Source of the DNA: Vibrio algicola | Lineage (GTDB): Bacteria; Pseudomonadota; Gammaproteobacteria; Enterobacterales; Vibrionaceae | Direction: 5' to 3' | DNA length: 64,000 bases | Assembly: GCF_009601765.2 (NCBI RefSeq) | Contig: NZ_CP045699.1 | Location: 2,046,001-2,110,000 of the forward strand | Shown: positions 8,834-18,373 of the stretch, one piece after another | Numbering within the stretch: the first letter of the stretch is position 1 | How the letters are laid out: every line of letters begins with the position of its first letter | Program-made: the position numbers and the translations under genes | Notes under the pieces: model-generated | Seen by the model: only the letters and a program-made list of their open reading frames with translations | Told to the model about the DNA's origin: nothing | Database searches by the model: none

Positions 8834-10753
8834 ATGAATTACCGAATTGATCTTGCTGTTATCGAACAACAAACCAACTACTCTCGTTTTGGTTTAACGC
8901 TGCATAATCTAAGTGATCATGATCTACATGATTGGAGTATTCATGTCAGTTTTCGACGCTATATTCAGCCACAAACGTTAACTCAAGGTCAGATTAAGCA
9001 AGTGGGAGGTTATTGTGTTTTTACCCCACCACAAGGCGTAACCTTACAAGCTAATAATTCGTATTATGTTGAATTTGGTACCAATACTGCGCCTTTCCAA
9101 TTACTTGATGACGGGTTTGATGATGCCTTTATTCAAATGGTCAAAGATGGCATCACCCAAACACTTAATGTGGTGGTCACCCCGATCGCCCTTTCATCCA
9201 GTCCAAAGAGACGCATTTCGCTTCCTGTGGTTACTGCCAACTTAAATGGCGTGATCCCAGCCCCTCAGTTTATTGAAGCGCAAACCGGATACTTTAATTT
9301 AGAAACGCCAATCACCTTTCAAGCACACAGCAGTTACGCTCAGTCCGCTTTGGTATGGCTCGCCGATGAACTCAGCCAAGTTACTGACTTTCCGATAAAA
9401 AAAAGCAGCCAAGGCAACGTCTGTTTTGTGACTACGCCAACCCTTGCCGAAGGTGAATACAAATTAGAAATTCAAGCTCAGCAAATATTACTTGAAGCCA
9501 ACTCAAGCAGTGGTTTTATGTATGCTGCCACCAGCTTACTGCAATTGATCAGCAACCAATTTGATGCCAACAGCCAGCAATTGCCTTGCACTTTAATTCA
9601 AGATAAACCGCGCTTTGAGCACCGAGGCATGATGCTCGACTGTGCTCGTCATTTCCACACCGTCGAGCAAGTTAAGCGCTTGATCAATCAATTGGCCAAA
9701 TACAAGTTTAACGCCTTTCATTGGCACTTAACCGATGATGAAGGTTGGCGAGTGGAGATCAAAGCGTTGCCACAGCTCACCGACATTGGGGCATGGCGCG
9801 GACTAAAAACGCCAATCGAGCCGCAGTATTCTCACTTAAGCGAGACCTATGGCGGCTTTTACAGCCAAGACCAAATCCGCGAGGTTATCCGTTATGCCGC
9901 TGAGCGCAATATCACAGTGATCCCTGAGATCGACATTCCAGGTCACTGCCGCGCCGCGATTAAATCATTGCCGCATTTATTAGTTGATGCCGAAGATCAA
10001 TCGCAATATCGCAGCATTCAATACTACACCGATAACGTGTTATCCCCTGCCCTACAAGGCACCTACACCTTTATCGACACCGTATTAGAAGAGATCGCCG
10101 ATTTATTCCCATCGCCTTTGGTTCACATTGGTGGCGATGAAGTACCAGAAGGGGTATGGACTCAAAGCCCGAAATGCCAAGCGTTAATGGCTTCGCAAGG
10201 CTATACCGACCCTAAAGAGTTGCAAGGACACTTATTACGCCACGCGGAAAATAAACTCAAATCACTAGGCAAGCGCATGCTCGGTTGGGAAGAAGTTCAG
10301 CATGGCGATAAAGTTAGCAAAGACACCATTATTTGCTCTTGGTTAAGTGAAGACGCCGGTTTGCATTGTGCCAGCAATGGCTTCGATGTCATTTTGCAAC
10401 CCGCGCAATTTACCTACCTCGACATCGTACAAGACCATGGCGCAGAAGAAATGGGCGTCGATTGGGCTGGGGTGACACCGCTTGAGAAATCATACAGCTA
10501 TGAGCCTTTATCTCAGCTAGACAGTCATGACCCTGTCCGCCAACACATTTTCGGTATTCAATGCGGTTTATGGTGCGAGATCATCGACACCCCAGAGCGC
10601 ATGGAGTACATGCTTTTCCCACGACTTCTGGCCATAGCGGAAGCGTGTTGGACCGAAAAACAAAACCGTAATTGGCAAGACTTTTTAGCGCGTTTACATG
10701 GCCATACACCAACGTTATCGCGCCAAGGGGTAAAATTTAAATCACTAAACTGA
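8834..10753 (+). CDS. GH20 beta-N-acetylhexosaminidase, cytoplasmic
   Basis: Enzyme of 639 residues that releases GlcNAc from the non-reducing end of chitin oligosaccharides. It lacks a signal peptide, so it acts on imported sugars. Domains: an N-terminal carbohydrate-binding-like beta region (to about residue 130), a GH20b alpha/beta domain, then the GH20 TIM barrel from about residue 265 (RGMMLDCARHFH). The catalytic Asp-Glu pair lies in VHIGGDEVPEG near residue 435. I chose the ATG at 8834 because AAAGGTGGG sits directly upstream; an in-frame ATG at 8792 would add 14 residues without a ribosome site. It corresponds to VC0613. Confidence 0.9.
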   Translation: MNYRIDLAVIEQQTNYSRFGLTLHNLSDHDLHDWSIHVSFRRYIQPQTLTQGQIKQVGGYCVFTPPQGVTLQANNSYYVEFGTNTAPFQLLDDGFDDAFIQMVKDGITQTLNVVVTPIALSSSPKRRISLPVVTANLNGVIPAPQFIEAQTGYFNLETPITFQAHSSYAQSALVWLADELSQVTDFPIKKSSQGNVCFVTTPTLAEGEYKLEIQAQQILLEANSSSGFMYAATSLLQLISNQFDANSQQLPCTLIQDKPRFEHRGMMLDCARHFHTVEQVKRLINQLAKYKFNAFHWHLTDDEGWRVEIKALPQLTDIGAWRGLKTPIEPQYSHLSETYGGFYSQDQIREVIRYAAERNITVIPEIDIPGHCRAAIKSLPHLLVDAEDQSQYRSIQYYTDNVLSPALQGTYTFIDTVLEEIADLFPSPLVHIGGDEVPEGVWTQSPKCQALMASQGYTDPKELQGHLLRHAENKLKSLGKRMLGWEEVQHGDKVSKDTIICSWLSEDAGLHCASNGFDVILQPAQFTYLDIVQDHGAEEMGVDWAGVTPLEKSYSYEPLSQLDSHDPVRQHIFGIQCGLWCEIIDTPERMEYMLFPRLLAIAEACWTEKQNRNWQDFLARLHGHTPTLSRQGVKFKSLN

Positions 10754-10763
10754 TCAGCTGTTT

Positions 10764-10791
10764 ATCCCCTAGGTAATACGGGGGATATTTT
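10764..10791 (+). terminator. Weak hairpin between hexosaminidase and phosphorylase genes
   Basis: ATCCCC (10764-10769) pairs with GGGGAT (10781-10786) and is followed by ATTTTT. The stem is short, so partial termination is more likely than a complete stop. Confidence 0.45.
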
Positions 10792-10827
10792 TAATTTTAA
10801 GTAAGAATTTTGATTAAGGAAGAGAAA

Positions 10828-13233
10828 ATGAAATACGGCTTTTTCGACAATGACAATCGTGAATATGTCATCACTCGTCCAGACGTGCCTGCACCATGGA
10901 CCAATTATTTAGGCACAGAAAAGTTCTGTACGGTTATTTCTCACAATGCAGGTGGTTACTCTTTCTATAACTCACCAGAGCATAATCGTGTCACTAAGTT
11001 TCGCCCTAACGCGTCATTTGATCGCCCTGGACATTATGTCTATTTACGCGATGATGAAACCGGAGATTACTGGTCAATCTCATGGCAGCCAGTAGCAAAA
11101 AGCCTCGATGAAGCAAGCTACGAAGTGCGTCACGGCTTGTCTTACTCTAAATTTAAGTGTGAGTACAACGGCATCACCGCCACTAAAACCTTGTTTGTAC
11201 CAAAAGGTGAAGACGCAGAAGTGTGGGATGTGGTGATCAAAAACACCAGCGACAAACCACGCACCATCAGTACGTTCTCGTTTGTTGAATTCTCCTTTAG
11301 CCACATTCAATCCGACAACCAAAACCATCAAATGTCATTGTACTCAGCCGGTACTGAATACAAAGACGGCGTGTTGGAATATGACCTTTATTACAACACC
11401 AATGAGCAGGAAGGTTTTTACTACCTCGCTTCTACGTTCGACCCAGATTCATACGATGGTCAACGTGATAATTTCTTAGGTTTATACCGCGATGAAGCCA
11501 ACCCAATCGCGGTAGAACAAGGCAAGTGTTCAAATTCAGCCCAAACCTGTTACAACCATTGTGGCTCGTTGCATAAGCAATTTGTTATCCAACCGGATGA
11601 AGAAGTTCGCTTTGCGTATATCTTAGGTATTGGTAAAGGTAACGGCGAGAAATTGCGTACTAAATACCAAGATCTGGCAAATGTCGATGCGGCTTTCGCT
11701 GGCATTAAAGCCCACTGGGATGAGCGTTGTAACAAGTTCCAAGTGAAATCGCCAAACCAAGGCTTAGATACCATGATCAACACTTGGACTCTATACCAAG
11801 CAGAAACTTGTGTGGTGTGGTCGCGTTTTGCTTCCTTTATCGAAGTCGGTGGTCGTACTGGTCTGGGTTACCGTGATACCGCCCAAGATGCAATTTCAGT
11901 TCCGCATTCCAATCCTGAAATGACTCGTAAGCGTTTGGTTGACTTACTGCGCGGCCAAGTGAAAGCTGGTTATGGTCTGCACTTATTTGATCCTGATTGG
12001 TTTGATCCGGAAAAAGCTGATGTTAAACCGTCTAAATCTCCAACTGTGGTTCCGACCCCAAGTGATGAAGATAAGATCCACGGCATTGAAGATACTTGTT
12101 CAGATGATCATTTATGGATCGTCCCAACCATCTGTAAATATGTGATGGAAACCGGCGAAGAGTCATTCTTTGATGAGCAAATTCCTTACGCGGATGGTGG
12201 CAACGCTAGCGTTTACGATCACATGAAAGCGGCGCTGGATTTCTCGGCTCAATATGTCGGCAACACCGGTATTTGTAAAGGCCTACGCGCCGATTGGAAC
12301 GACTGCTTAAACTTAGGTGGCGGCGAGTCTTCTATGGTGTCTTTCCTGCATTACTGGGCGCTACAAGAATTCATCGACCTCGCTAAATACCTAGGCAAAA
12401 ACGACGATGTCGATACTTACACCACCATGGCAGAAGGCGTACGCCAAGCATGTGAAACTCACCTGTGGGATGACGAAGGTGGTTGGTACATTCGCGGCCT
12501 AACCAAAGATGGCGACAAAATCGGCACGGCGCAACAAACCGAAGGTCGTATTCACTTAGAGTCAAACACGCTCGCTGTCTTGTCGGGCGCCGTATCGCAA
12601 GAACGTGGCGAGCGTGCGATGGATTCGGTCGATGAGCACTTATACTCTCCTTACGGCTTGCACTTAAACTCTCCGTCTTTCTCTACTCCAAATGATGACA
12701 TTGGTTTTGTCACTCGTGTGTATCAGGGCGTAAAAGAAAACGGCGCGATCTTCTCTCATCCAAACCCTTGGGCATGGGTAGCAGAAGCCAAATTAGGCCG
12801 TGGCGATAAAGCGATGAAGTTCTACGACGCGCTTAATCCTTACAACCAAAATGAAATGATCGAAAAACGCATTGCTGAACCGTATTCATACGTTCAATTC
12901 GTGATGGGACGCGATCATCAAGATCATGGCCGAGCAAACCACCCGTGGTTAACCGGTACTTCTGGCTGGGCTTACTTTGCGGTAACCAACTTTATCTTAG
13001 GCGTGAGCTTAGGTTTTGAAGGCTTAAACATTGACCCATGTATTCCAACCGATTGGCCTGGATTTGAAGTGACTCGTCAATGGCGTGGTGCGACTTTCAA
13101 CATCACAGTACAAAACCCAGATAATGTCAGCAAAGGGGTGAAATCCATCACTTTGAATGGCGTAGCAATCGAAGGCGCGATCCCAACTCAAGCGGATGGC
13201 AGCGTGCATGACGTTGTGGTGGTAATGGGCTAG
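10828..13233 (+). CDS. chbP: N,N'-diacetylchitobiose phosphorylase (GH94)
   Basis: Inverting phosphorylase that splits (GlcNAc)2 with phosphate into GlcNAc-1-phosphate and GlcNAc, saving one ATP. From the ATG at 10828 the protein has 801 residues, the length of the characterised Vibrio proteolyticus enzyme. The general acid in DWNDCLN then falls at Asp492, matching that enzyme's numbering. An upstream in-frame TTG at 10810 would overlap the AAGGAAGAG ribosome site, so I reject it. It is cytoplasmic, without a signal peptide. The next gene supplies the mutase needed to use GlcNAc-1-phosphate. Confidence 0.94.
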   Translation: MKYGFFDNDNREYVITRPDVPAPWTNYLGTEKFCTVISHNAGGYSFYNSPEHNRVTKFRPNASFDRPGHYVYLRDDETGDYWSISWQPVAKSLDEASYEVRHGLSYSKFKCEYNGITATKTLFVPKGEDAEVWDVVIKNTSDKPRTISTFSFVEFSFSHIQSDNQNHQMSLYSAGTEYKDGVLEYDLYYNTNEQEGFYYLASTFDPDSYDGQRDNFLGLYRDEANPIAVEQGKCSNSAQTCYNHCGSLHKQFVIQPDEEVRFAYILGIGKGNGEKLRTKYQDLANVDAAFAGIKAHWDERCNKFQVKSPNQGLDTMINTWTLYQAETCVVWSRFASFIEVGGRTGLGYRDTAQDAISVPHSNPEMTRKRLVDLLRGQVKAGYGLHLFDPDWFDPEKADVKPSKSPTVVPTPSDEDKIHGIEDTCSDDHLWIVPTICKYVMETGEESFFDEQIPYADGGNASVYDHMKAALDFSAQYVGNTGICKGLRADWNDCLNLGGGESSMVSFLHYWALQEFIDLAKYLGKNDDVDTYTTMAEGVRQACETHLWDDEGGWYIRGLTKDGDKIGTAQQTEGRIHLESNTLAVLSGAVSQERGERAMDSVDEHLYSPYGLHLNSPSFSTPNDDIGFVTRVYQGVKENGAIFSHPNPWAWVAEAKLGRGDKAMKFYDALNPYNQNEMIEKRIAEPYSYVQFVMGRDHQDHGRANHPWLTGTSGWAYFAVTNFILGVSLGFEGLNIDPCIPTDWPGFEVTRQWRGATFNITVQNPDNVSKGVKSITLNGVAIEGAIPTQADGSVHDVVVVMG

Positions 13234-13246
13234 AGCTAAAAAACAT

Positions 13247-13280
13247 CGTCATCCCGATCATTAGCATTTTTGGGATGACG
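13247..13280 (+). other. Intercistronic hairpin before the phosphohexomutase gene
   Basis: CGTCATCCC (13247-13255) pairs perfectly with GGGATGACG (13272-13280), enclosing a 16-base loop. No T-run follows the stem, so it is probably a messenger-stabilising hairpin. Confidence 0.55.
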
Positions 13281-13309
13281 CTGAACAATTACATTTTAAG
13301 GATATCGTT

Positions 13310-14722
13310 ATGATCAAATTTGGAACTGGCGGCTGGCGCTCATTTATTGGGGAAGAATTTACCCAAGCCAATGTTCGCCTCGTCGCTCAAGCTGTTGCCA
13401 ACATCATGATCAATGAAAATGCGGTCGATAAAGGCTTTGTTATTGGCTATGACCGCCGCTTTTTATCCGATAAAGCTGCAACATGGTTCGCCGAAGTATT
13501 AGCCGCTAATGGCATTACGGTGAGCTTTATTAATCGCTTTGTCCCAACCCCGATTGTGATGTTTCAATGCAACAAAATGGGCTGTATTTATTCAGCTTGT
13601 ATTACCGCGTCCCATAACCCAGCCGACTATAACGGCATTAAAGTGTTTATCGAAGGCGGGCGTGATGCCGATGAAATCATCACCGAAAAAATTGAAACTC
13701 AAATTGCTGGCTTAACCGCAAGCGATGTCAAACGGGTCGAATTTGAAGACGCGATCGGAACAGGCAAAGTGGTCATCATTAATCCAATGAACGATTTTGT
13801 TGATTCAGTGATCAACTTTATTGATATTGAAGCGATTAAAAAAGCCAACTTACGCGTACTGATTGATCCTATGTTTGGGGTGGCGAAAAATGCGCTGCAA
13901 ACGGTATTGATCAATGGTCGTTGTGATGTGGATGTGATCAACGATGGCGAAAACCCTTCTTTCGGCGGTTTAATGCCATCACCCAATGCTGCAACCTTAT
14001 ACCGTTTAAAGCACTTAGTGGCAGCGGAAGGTTATGACATTGGTATTGGTACCGATGGCGATGCGGATCGCTTAGGCATCATCGATGAGAAAGGCAACTT
14101 TATCCACCCAAATGAAGTGCTAATGCTGCTGTATTACTACTTACTTGAGTACAAAGGCTGGAAAGGCTCGGTAGTACGGAACATTGCTACCACCCACCTG
14201 TTGGATAAAATCGCAGCCGATCATGGCGAAAAGAGCTTTGAGGTTCCAGTAGGCTTTAAGCACATCAGTAGCCAAATGGAAGCCGACGATTCACTGATTG
14301 GTGGTGAAAGCTCGGGCGGCTTAACCATTCGCGGCCACATTAAAGGCAAAGATGGCGTATTTGCCTCTAGCTTATTGGTCGAGCTTATCAGTGTAACTGG
14401 CAAGAAGTTATCTGAGATGCTGGATGAGATTTACGCTCGTTATGGTTATGCCTACACAGCGGAAGGCGATTGCACCTTTAAGCCTGCGCAAAAAGACACG
14501 TTATACAACAAAATTTATGTGGAAAAAATTCTACCTGAATTTGAATATGAAGTAGAGAAAGTCAGTTATGAAGATGGCGCTAAAGTCTACTTCAAAAATG
14601 GCGGCTGGGTCATTGCCCGCTTCTCTGGCACTGAACCACTACTGCGTATTTTCTCGGAAATGGAAGACAAGCCAACCGCAGAAAAAATCGTCGCCCAGAT
14701 GAAAGCATTTTTAGCGCTATAA
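13310..14722 (+). CDS. Phosphohexomutase, probable GlcNAc-1-P to GlcNAc-6-P
   Basis: Alpha-D-phosphohexomutase of 470 residues. It has the active-site serine loop TASHNPADYNG (Ser101), metal-binding loop DGDADRLG at about residue 248, sugar-binding loop GGESSGG near residue 330 and phosphate-binding loop RFSGTEPLLR near residue 440. It follows the chitobiose phosphorylase directly. The expected substrate is therefore GlcNAc-1-phosphate, converted to GlcNAc-6-phosphate for NagA/NagB (inference from operon logic; it corresponds to VC0611). By sequence alone a phosphoglucomutase or phosphomannomutase role cannot be excluded. AAGGATATCGTT precedes the ATG. It is the last gene of the chitin block. 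Confidence 0.88.
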   Translation: MIKFGTGGWRSFIGEEFTQANVRLVAQAVANIMINENAVDKGFVIGYDRRFLSDKAATWFAEVLAANGITVSFINRFVPTPIVMFQCNKMGCIYSACITASHNPADYNGIKVFIEGGRDADEIITEKIETQIAGLTASDVKRVEFEDAIGTGKVVIINPMNDFVDSVINFIDIEAIKKANLRVLIDPMFGVAKNALQTVLINGRCDVDVINDGENPSFGGLMPSPNAATLYRLKHLVAAEGYDIGIGTDGDADRLGIIDEKGNFIHPNEVLMLLYYYLLEYKGWKGSVVRNIATTHLLDKIAADHGEKSFEVPVGFKHISSQMEADDSLIGGESSGGLTIRGHIKGKDGVFASSLLVELISVTGKKLSEMLDEIYARYGYAYTAEGDCTFKPAQKDTLYNKIYVEKILPEFEYEVEKVSYEDGAKVYFKNGGWVIARFSGTEPLLRIFSEMEDKPTAEKIVAQMKAFLAL

Positions 14723-14743
14723 AATAGCCAGCAAACTTACTTC

Positions 14744-14783
14744 TAAAAAAGATCACAGTGAAAGCTGCGATCTCTTTTTTTTG
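14744..14783 (+). terminator. Rho-independent terminator of the chitin operon
   Basis: AAAAAGATCACAG and CTGCGATCTCTTTTTT form a stem with one A:C mismatch, ending in a run of eight T (about 14774-14781). It closes the ten-gene block. Confidence 0.7.
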
Positions 14784-14831
14784 TTTTAACTAACAGAAAG
14801 CGAGTTTACCCCCATTTTAACAATTTACTTA

Positions 14832-14946
14832 CCGATCAAAATTGAATACAGATAGAAGTGTAAAAGGCAATGGACGGCCTTTTCTCAAGCGACCAAGGAT
14901 GGGACCGCATTTTTTCAGCGTATTAAAATTAATTAGGATTGGGATA
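14832..14946 (+). repeat. MITE-like intergenic repeat, family A, copy 1
   Basis: About 115 bases from CAAAATTGAATAC to GTATTAAAATTAATTAGGAT. The ends are imperfect inverted repeats and an inner hairpin AAAAGGC...GGCCTTTT lies near 14861-14883. Similar copies are at 16752, 35390 and 50275. Confidence 0.75.
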
Positions 14947-15458
14947 ATTCCGCCTAAATTTTGCTTGGTTGGGCGCTGGTTTTTTTGTGTAAATCGTCAT
15001 GGATGACGATTAGGCTTCTTGAGGGCATGGATGTCCTCTTGAAGCCGTTAACAAAAAGACCAAGTCCATCCAAGATAACAAAATTTTTAGCGGCGGCCTT
15101 TTTGCCACCTTTTTTGGCTGTTGAAAAAAGGTTGGTCGCCGAAGGCTAGCCGATGAACAAACAAAGTGAGGTTAAATGTAATAAGAAGATGACTCCGAAA
15201 CGAGTATTATCAATACAACAACCCTCCCTTAGCGGTGAGCTCGACACTAAACATCAATATATTGGCTAAAGGAAGGGAATAAGGCATTAGAATAACTAAT
15301 CCATTACCTCGATTTTGATCTTGCAAACTTAGTCACATTTAGATTGCCGAAATTGTGTATTAACACTACTATTCTCGCCATCAATAAGGTCACTTTTCAA
15401 CCGGCTTTATTTCACCCTATTTTGCTTAAATTATTGTTATTAACCCAGGAGAGATTGC
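14947..15458. repeat. Structured intergenic region with CATGGATG-loop hairpins
   Basis: No gene is supported here. At 14991-15011 AATCGTCAT and ATGACGATT form a palindrome. At 15017-15045 GGCTTCTTGAGG and CCTCTTGAAGCC form a second one with the same CATGGATG centre. A third element with AAGTCCATCCAAG follows. An open frame of 62 codons (14961-15149) crosses the region, but its content follows the repeats and I do not call it a gene. The hairpin centres resemble family A, so this may be a related composite repeat. 15176-15440 is AT-rich and probably holds the promoter of the next gene. Confidence 0.55.
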
Positions 15459-16664
15459 ATGTCTGCGCCGCTTAGTTTTATCAAACTAACCTTTTTGATC
15501 GCCATTTTAGCGGCGGTCGGACAAATGACGCAAACCATGTATGTCCCATCAATGGGCTATATGGCGCATGAATTCCATGTATCGGCAGCCTCAATGCAAG
15601 CGGTTATGGCGTGTTACTTGATCCCTTATGGCTTATCACAATTTATCTACGGCCCATTATCTGATCGCTTTGGTCGTCGCCCGATTATTTTAGTCGGCCT
15701 GAGCATTTATATTACCGGCTCAGTTATTGCCCTTTTTTCGCATAACTTTAGTTTATTTCTAGTTGGCAGCTTTATCCAAGGCATGGGAATTGGTTGTGGC
15801 GGCGCAATGGCTCGCACCTTAACCCGTGATTGTTTTTCTGGTGCGCAACTGCATAAGGTTAACAGCTTAATTAGCATGTGTTTAATGTTCTCGCCTTTAG
15901 TTGCGCCTTTATTAGGTGGCTACTTAACCGAAGCGTTTAACTGGCGTGGTAGTTACTTATTCTTAGCTCTATTTAGTATTGGCGTGACTATCATCATGTT
16001 TACTCACATGAAAGAAACGCTACCAAAAGAATCTCGTCGTTATGATTCGGTTAGCACAAGCTATCGTTATGTGCTCAGTAGTCGTCAGTTTCAAGGTTAC
16101 CTGTTATGTTTAGTCGCAACCTTTGCTGGTGTAGCATTATTTGAAGCGGCGGCGGGCGTACTATTAGCGGGCAAATTGAAACTTGCCGCCACCACAGTGA
16201 GTTTATTATTTATTGTGCCGATCCCTGGTTATTTATTAGGCGCGGCAATGTCGAGTTGGGTTGCCTCTCGTCATTCAGAAAAACGAGCGCTTAATTTTGG
16301 CTTAGTCGCCATTGCGATTGGTTCTTTGGTGATCTTTATTCCAGGCGTATTTGGTTACACCAATGCATTAACGCTAGTTGGCGGCGCAACCATTTATTTC
16401 TTAGGCGCTGGGGTGTTATTCCCGGCGGCGACCACTGGTGCTATCTCTCCATTTCCACATCACGCGGGTACTGCTGGTGCGATATTAGGCGGTTTTCAAA
16501 ATTTTGGCGCGGGGCTTGCCACATTGGTTGCCGCGATGATCCCGGCGCAAAATCAACTGCCATTAGGGGCATTGATGTTAACCATGTCTTTATTAGCTGT
16601 GATTGGTTTGCATCGAGTCAACAAAACCCCAATCTCACCCGATTCTTTGGGATCTGCGGTTTAA
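15459..16664 (+). CDS. emrD: MFS multidrug efflux transporter, EmrD-like
   Basis: Drug:proton antiporter of the Bcr/CflA-EmrD branch of the major facilitator superfamily. It has 401 residues and 12 expected membrane helices. The MFS motif A appears as YGPLSDRFGRRPIILVG (about residues 64-80) between helices 2 and 3. The N-terminal AAVGQMTQTMYVPSMGYMA and the C-terminal half (GAGVLFPAATTGAISPFP) follow E. coli EmrD closely. AGGAGAG is spaced well before the ATG. It stands alone, with its own terminator. Substrates cannot be told from sequence. Confidence 0.87.
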   Translation: MSAPLSFIKLTFLIAILAAVGQMTQTMYVPSMGYMAHEFHVSAASMQAVMACYLIPYGLSQFIYGPLSDRFGRRPIILVGLSIYITGSVIALFSHNFSLFLVGSFIQGMGIGCGGAMARTLTRDCFSGAQLHKVNSLISMCLMFSPLVAPLLGGYLTEAFNWRGSYLFLALFSIGVTIIMFTHMKETLPKESRRYDSVSTSYRYVLSSRQFQGYLLCLVATFAGVALFEAAAGVLLAGKLKLAATTVSLLFIVPIPGYLLGAAMSSWVASRHSEKRALNFGLVAIAIGSLVIFIPGVFGYTNALTLVGGATIYFLGAGVLFPAATTGAISPFPHHAGTAGAILGGFQNFGAGLATLVAAMIPAQNQLPLGALMLTMSLLAVIGLHRVNKTPISPDSLGSAV

Positions 16665-16691
16665 TCGTGATTTGAGTATATCCATTCAAAC

Positions 16692-16730
16692 AACAAAGCC
16701 GCACTCGAGCAATCGAGTGTGGCTTTGTTA
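16692..16730. terminator. Strong terminator after emrD
   Basis: AACAAAGCCGCACTCGA (16692-16708), loop GCAA, then TCGAGTGTGGCTTTGTT (16713-16729). The long stem is A-rich on one side and T-rich on the other. Confidence 0.85.
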
Positions 16731-16751
16731 TGTCAATTCCAACAATTTAAT

Positions 16752-16821
16752 CAGCGACCAAGGATGGAGCCGCGTCTTTTCGGCGTATTCAAATTGATCA
16801 AAAATTAAATGGAATGGGTAT
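16752..16821 (+). repeat. MITE-like intergenic repeat, family A, copy 2 (right half)
   Basis: From CAGCGACCAAGGATGGAG to CGGCGTATTCAAATTGATC and the trailing AATGGG. It matches the 3' half of copies 1, 3 and 4; the left half is absent. Confidence 0.7.
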
Positions 16822-16844
16822 TATTTATCGCCCAAAATTCAAAT

Positions 16845-17183
16845 CTACTTTAAAGCCGGCGCTGCAAACTCGATCCCCGCCCAACCATGTGTGATGAAAT
16901 TACGAATATTTTGATGATCTTCATTTTCTGGATGTTCCAATACATCTTGACGATAAAACTTGCCAAAACATGCCAAGGTTTGCGCTTCAGTCAGGTTATG
17001 CATTTGCGCAAAAGCAAAGATCTTGCAAGAGCCATTATTCTGCCCCGCATCATTCTCCACTTCACCATTTTTAAATGCCGTTGGCGTAAAGGTAAAGTTT
17101 CCATCAATCACACTAATGGTCTGTTCAAATTCAACCGATAAAGGTTCGGTCGTTACTTGGTGTACAAATTCGGTTAATTCCAT
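16845..17183 (-). CDS. HopJ-family protein of unknown role
   Basis: Small soluble protein of 112 residues matching the HopJ type III effector family: an N-terminal FxQTISVIDxNFTFTPTAF-like segment, then GSCKIFAFAQ and TLACFGKFYRQDVL. The family name comes from a Pseudomonas syringae effector, but close relatives are widespread in free-living gammaproteobacteria without a type III system, so an effector role should not be assumed. No signal peptide or membrane segment. It lies downstream of fbpC on the same strand with a gap of about 100 bases; co-transcription is possible. Start ATG at 17183 is preceded by AAAAGGAATGC. Confidence 0.8.
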   Translation of the reverse strand: MELTEFVHQVTTEPLSVEFEQTISVIDGNFTFTPTAFKNGEVENDAGQNNGSCKIFAFAQMHNLTEAQTLACFGKFYRQDVLEHPENEDHQNIRNFITHGWAGIEFAAPALK

Positions 17184-17285
17184 CTACTGCATTCCTTTTA
17201 TAAGCATTGAATTAATATCTCAAGCTTAACATTAGATAAAACAGAGTTCGAGAAATCACTGTAACTCATCATTTCAAATAAAGAA

Positions 17286-18371
17286 CTAGCCAAACACCAC
17301 TGCGGAGCTAGTATCAACCGCCACACTGACACTTTGGCCAACATCGAGTAGTTGATTGGCTTGAGCGAGTAATTTCACCCCTTGCACATCGATCATATAG
17401 CGGCAATGATCACCCATAAATTGTTGCTCAATCACTTGAATATCCCCCTCGGCATCAGCGTGGATCATCACTTGTTGTGGGCGCAATAAAATCTCACAGG
17501 CCTGTCCTTCTCGCACATTAGAACCCATAACTTCAAGTATGCCTAATACGCTATCAAAACGGTTTTCGACTCCTTTGATTGCGGGTAAATAAGCACCGCC
17601 ACCTAAGAAATTAGCCACAAACTGACTCGACGGTTGGTAGTAAAGCTGCGCCGCGCTACCAAATTGCTCGATCACGCCGTGATTCATGACCGCCATTTTA
17701 TCGGAAAAGGCAAACGCCTCTTCACGACTGTGAGTCACAAAAATTGCGGTCACGCCCTGCTTCTTAAAAATCGAGCGAATATCACGAATAAGATCATGGC
17801 GAACTTGAGTATCGATATTGGAGAACGGCTCATCCAATAATAATAAATCCGGTTTATAAGCCAGCGAGCGAGCGATGGCGACACGTTGTTGCTGTCCACC
17901 GGATAATTGATGCGGATAGCGATCATTTAAACCGGATAAATGCACCAATTCGAGCATGCTTTCTACCACCTCAGCTTGCTCTATTTTATTCAAATCGGTT
18001 AAGCCAAACGCCACATTTTCACTCACGGTTAAATGTGGAAACAGCGCATAGTCTTGGAAGATCAAGCCGATATTACGAGACTCTGGCGGCAACCAAGTGT
18101 CACCATTGTCGATCACGGTATTGGCCAAGGTCATGTTGCCTTTTGATAATGGCAGCAATCCGGCAATCGCTTTTAGTAGCGTGGTTTTGCCACAACCGCT
18201 AGCACCAAGGAGACAGACGATCTCGCCTTTTTCTACCGTTAAGTTGAGATCTTCAAGTACCGCTTGAGTACTTGATTGATCATCGTAACAGCAAGTAAGA
18301 TTGCGAATGGTTAATGCCGCTTGAGAGGCTGTGTGTTGGTTTTGGTTTGAGTATTGAGCATTACCTGACAT
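17286..18371 (-). CDS. fbpC: Ferric iron ABC transporter ATPase (FbpC-like)
   Basis: Cytoplasmic ATPase of 361 residues. It shows Walker A GASGCGKTT at about residue 56, Q-loop IFQDYALFPHLTV, signature LSGGQQQR, Walker B LLLLDEP and THSREEAF. A C-terminal TOBE-type regulatory domain follows (about residues 285-361; ILLRPQQVMI). It starts two bases after the permease stop. The set binding protein, 547-residue fused permease and ATPase is the FbpABC/FutABC ferric iron family. Confidence 0.87.
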   Translation of the reverse strand: MSGNAQYSNQNQHTASQAALTIRNLTCCYDDQSSTQAVLEDLNLTVEKGEIVCLLGASGCGKTTLLKAIAGLLPLSKGNMTLANTVIDNGDTWLPPESRNIGLIFQDYALFPHLTVSENVAFGLTDLNKIEQAEVVESMLELVHLSGLNDRYPHQLSGGQQQRVAIARSLAYKPDLLLLDEPFSNIDTQVRHDLIRDIRSIFKKQGVTAIFVTHSREEAFAFSDKMAVMNHGVIEQFGSAAQLYYQPSSQFVANFLGGGAYLPAIKGVENRFDSVLGILEVMGSNVREGQACEILLRPQQVMIHADAEGDIQVIEQQFMGDHCRYMIDVQGVKLLAQANQLLDVGQSVSVAVDTSSAVVFG

Positions 18372-18373
18372 TA

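Noticed and set aside
14961..15149. 62-codon frame between the mutase gene and emrD
   Set aside because: Its residues follow the palindromic repeats and no clear ribosome site is present. Kept only as part of the repeat region.
16845..17183. Type III secretion effector
   Set aside because: Only the family name suggests it. No secretion genes are nearby and homologues are common in non-pathogens.
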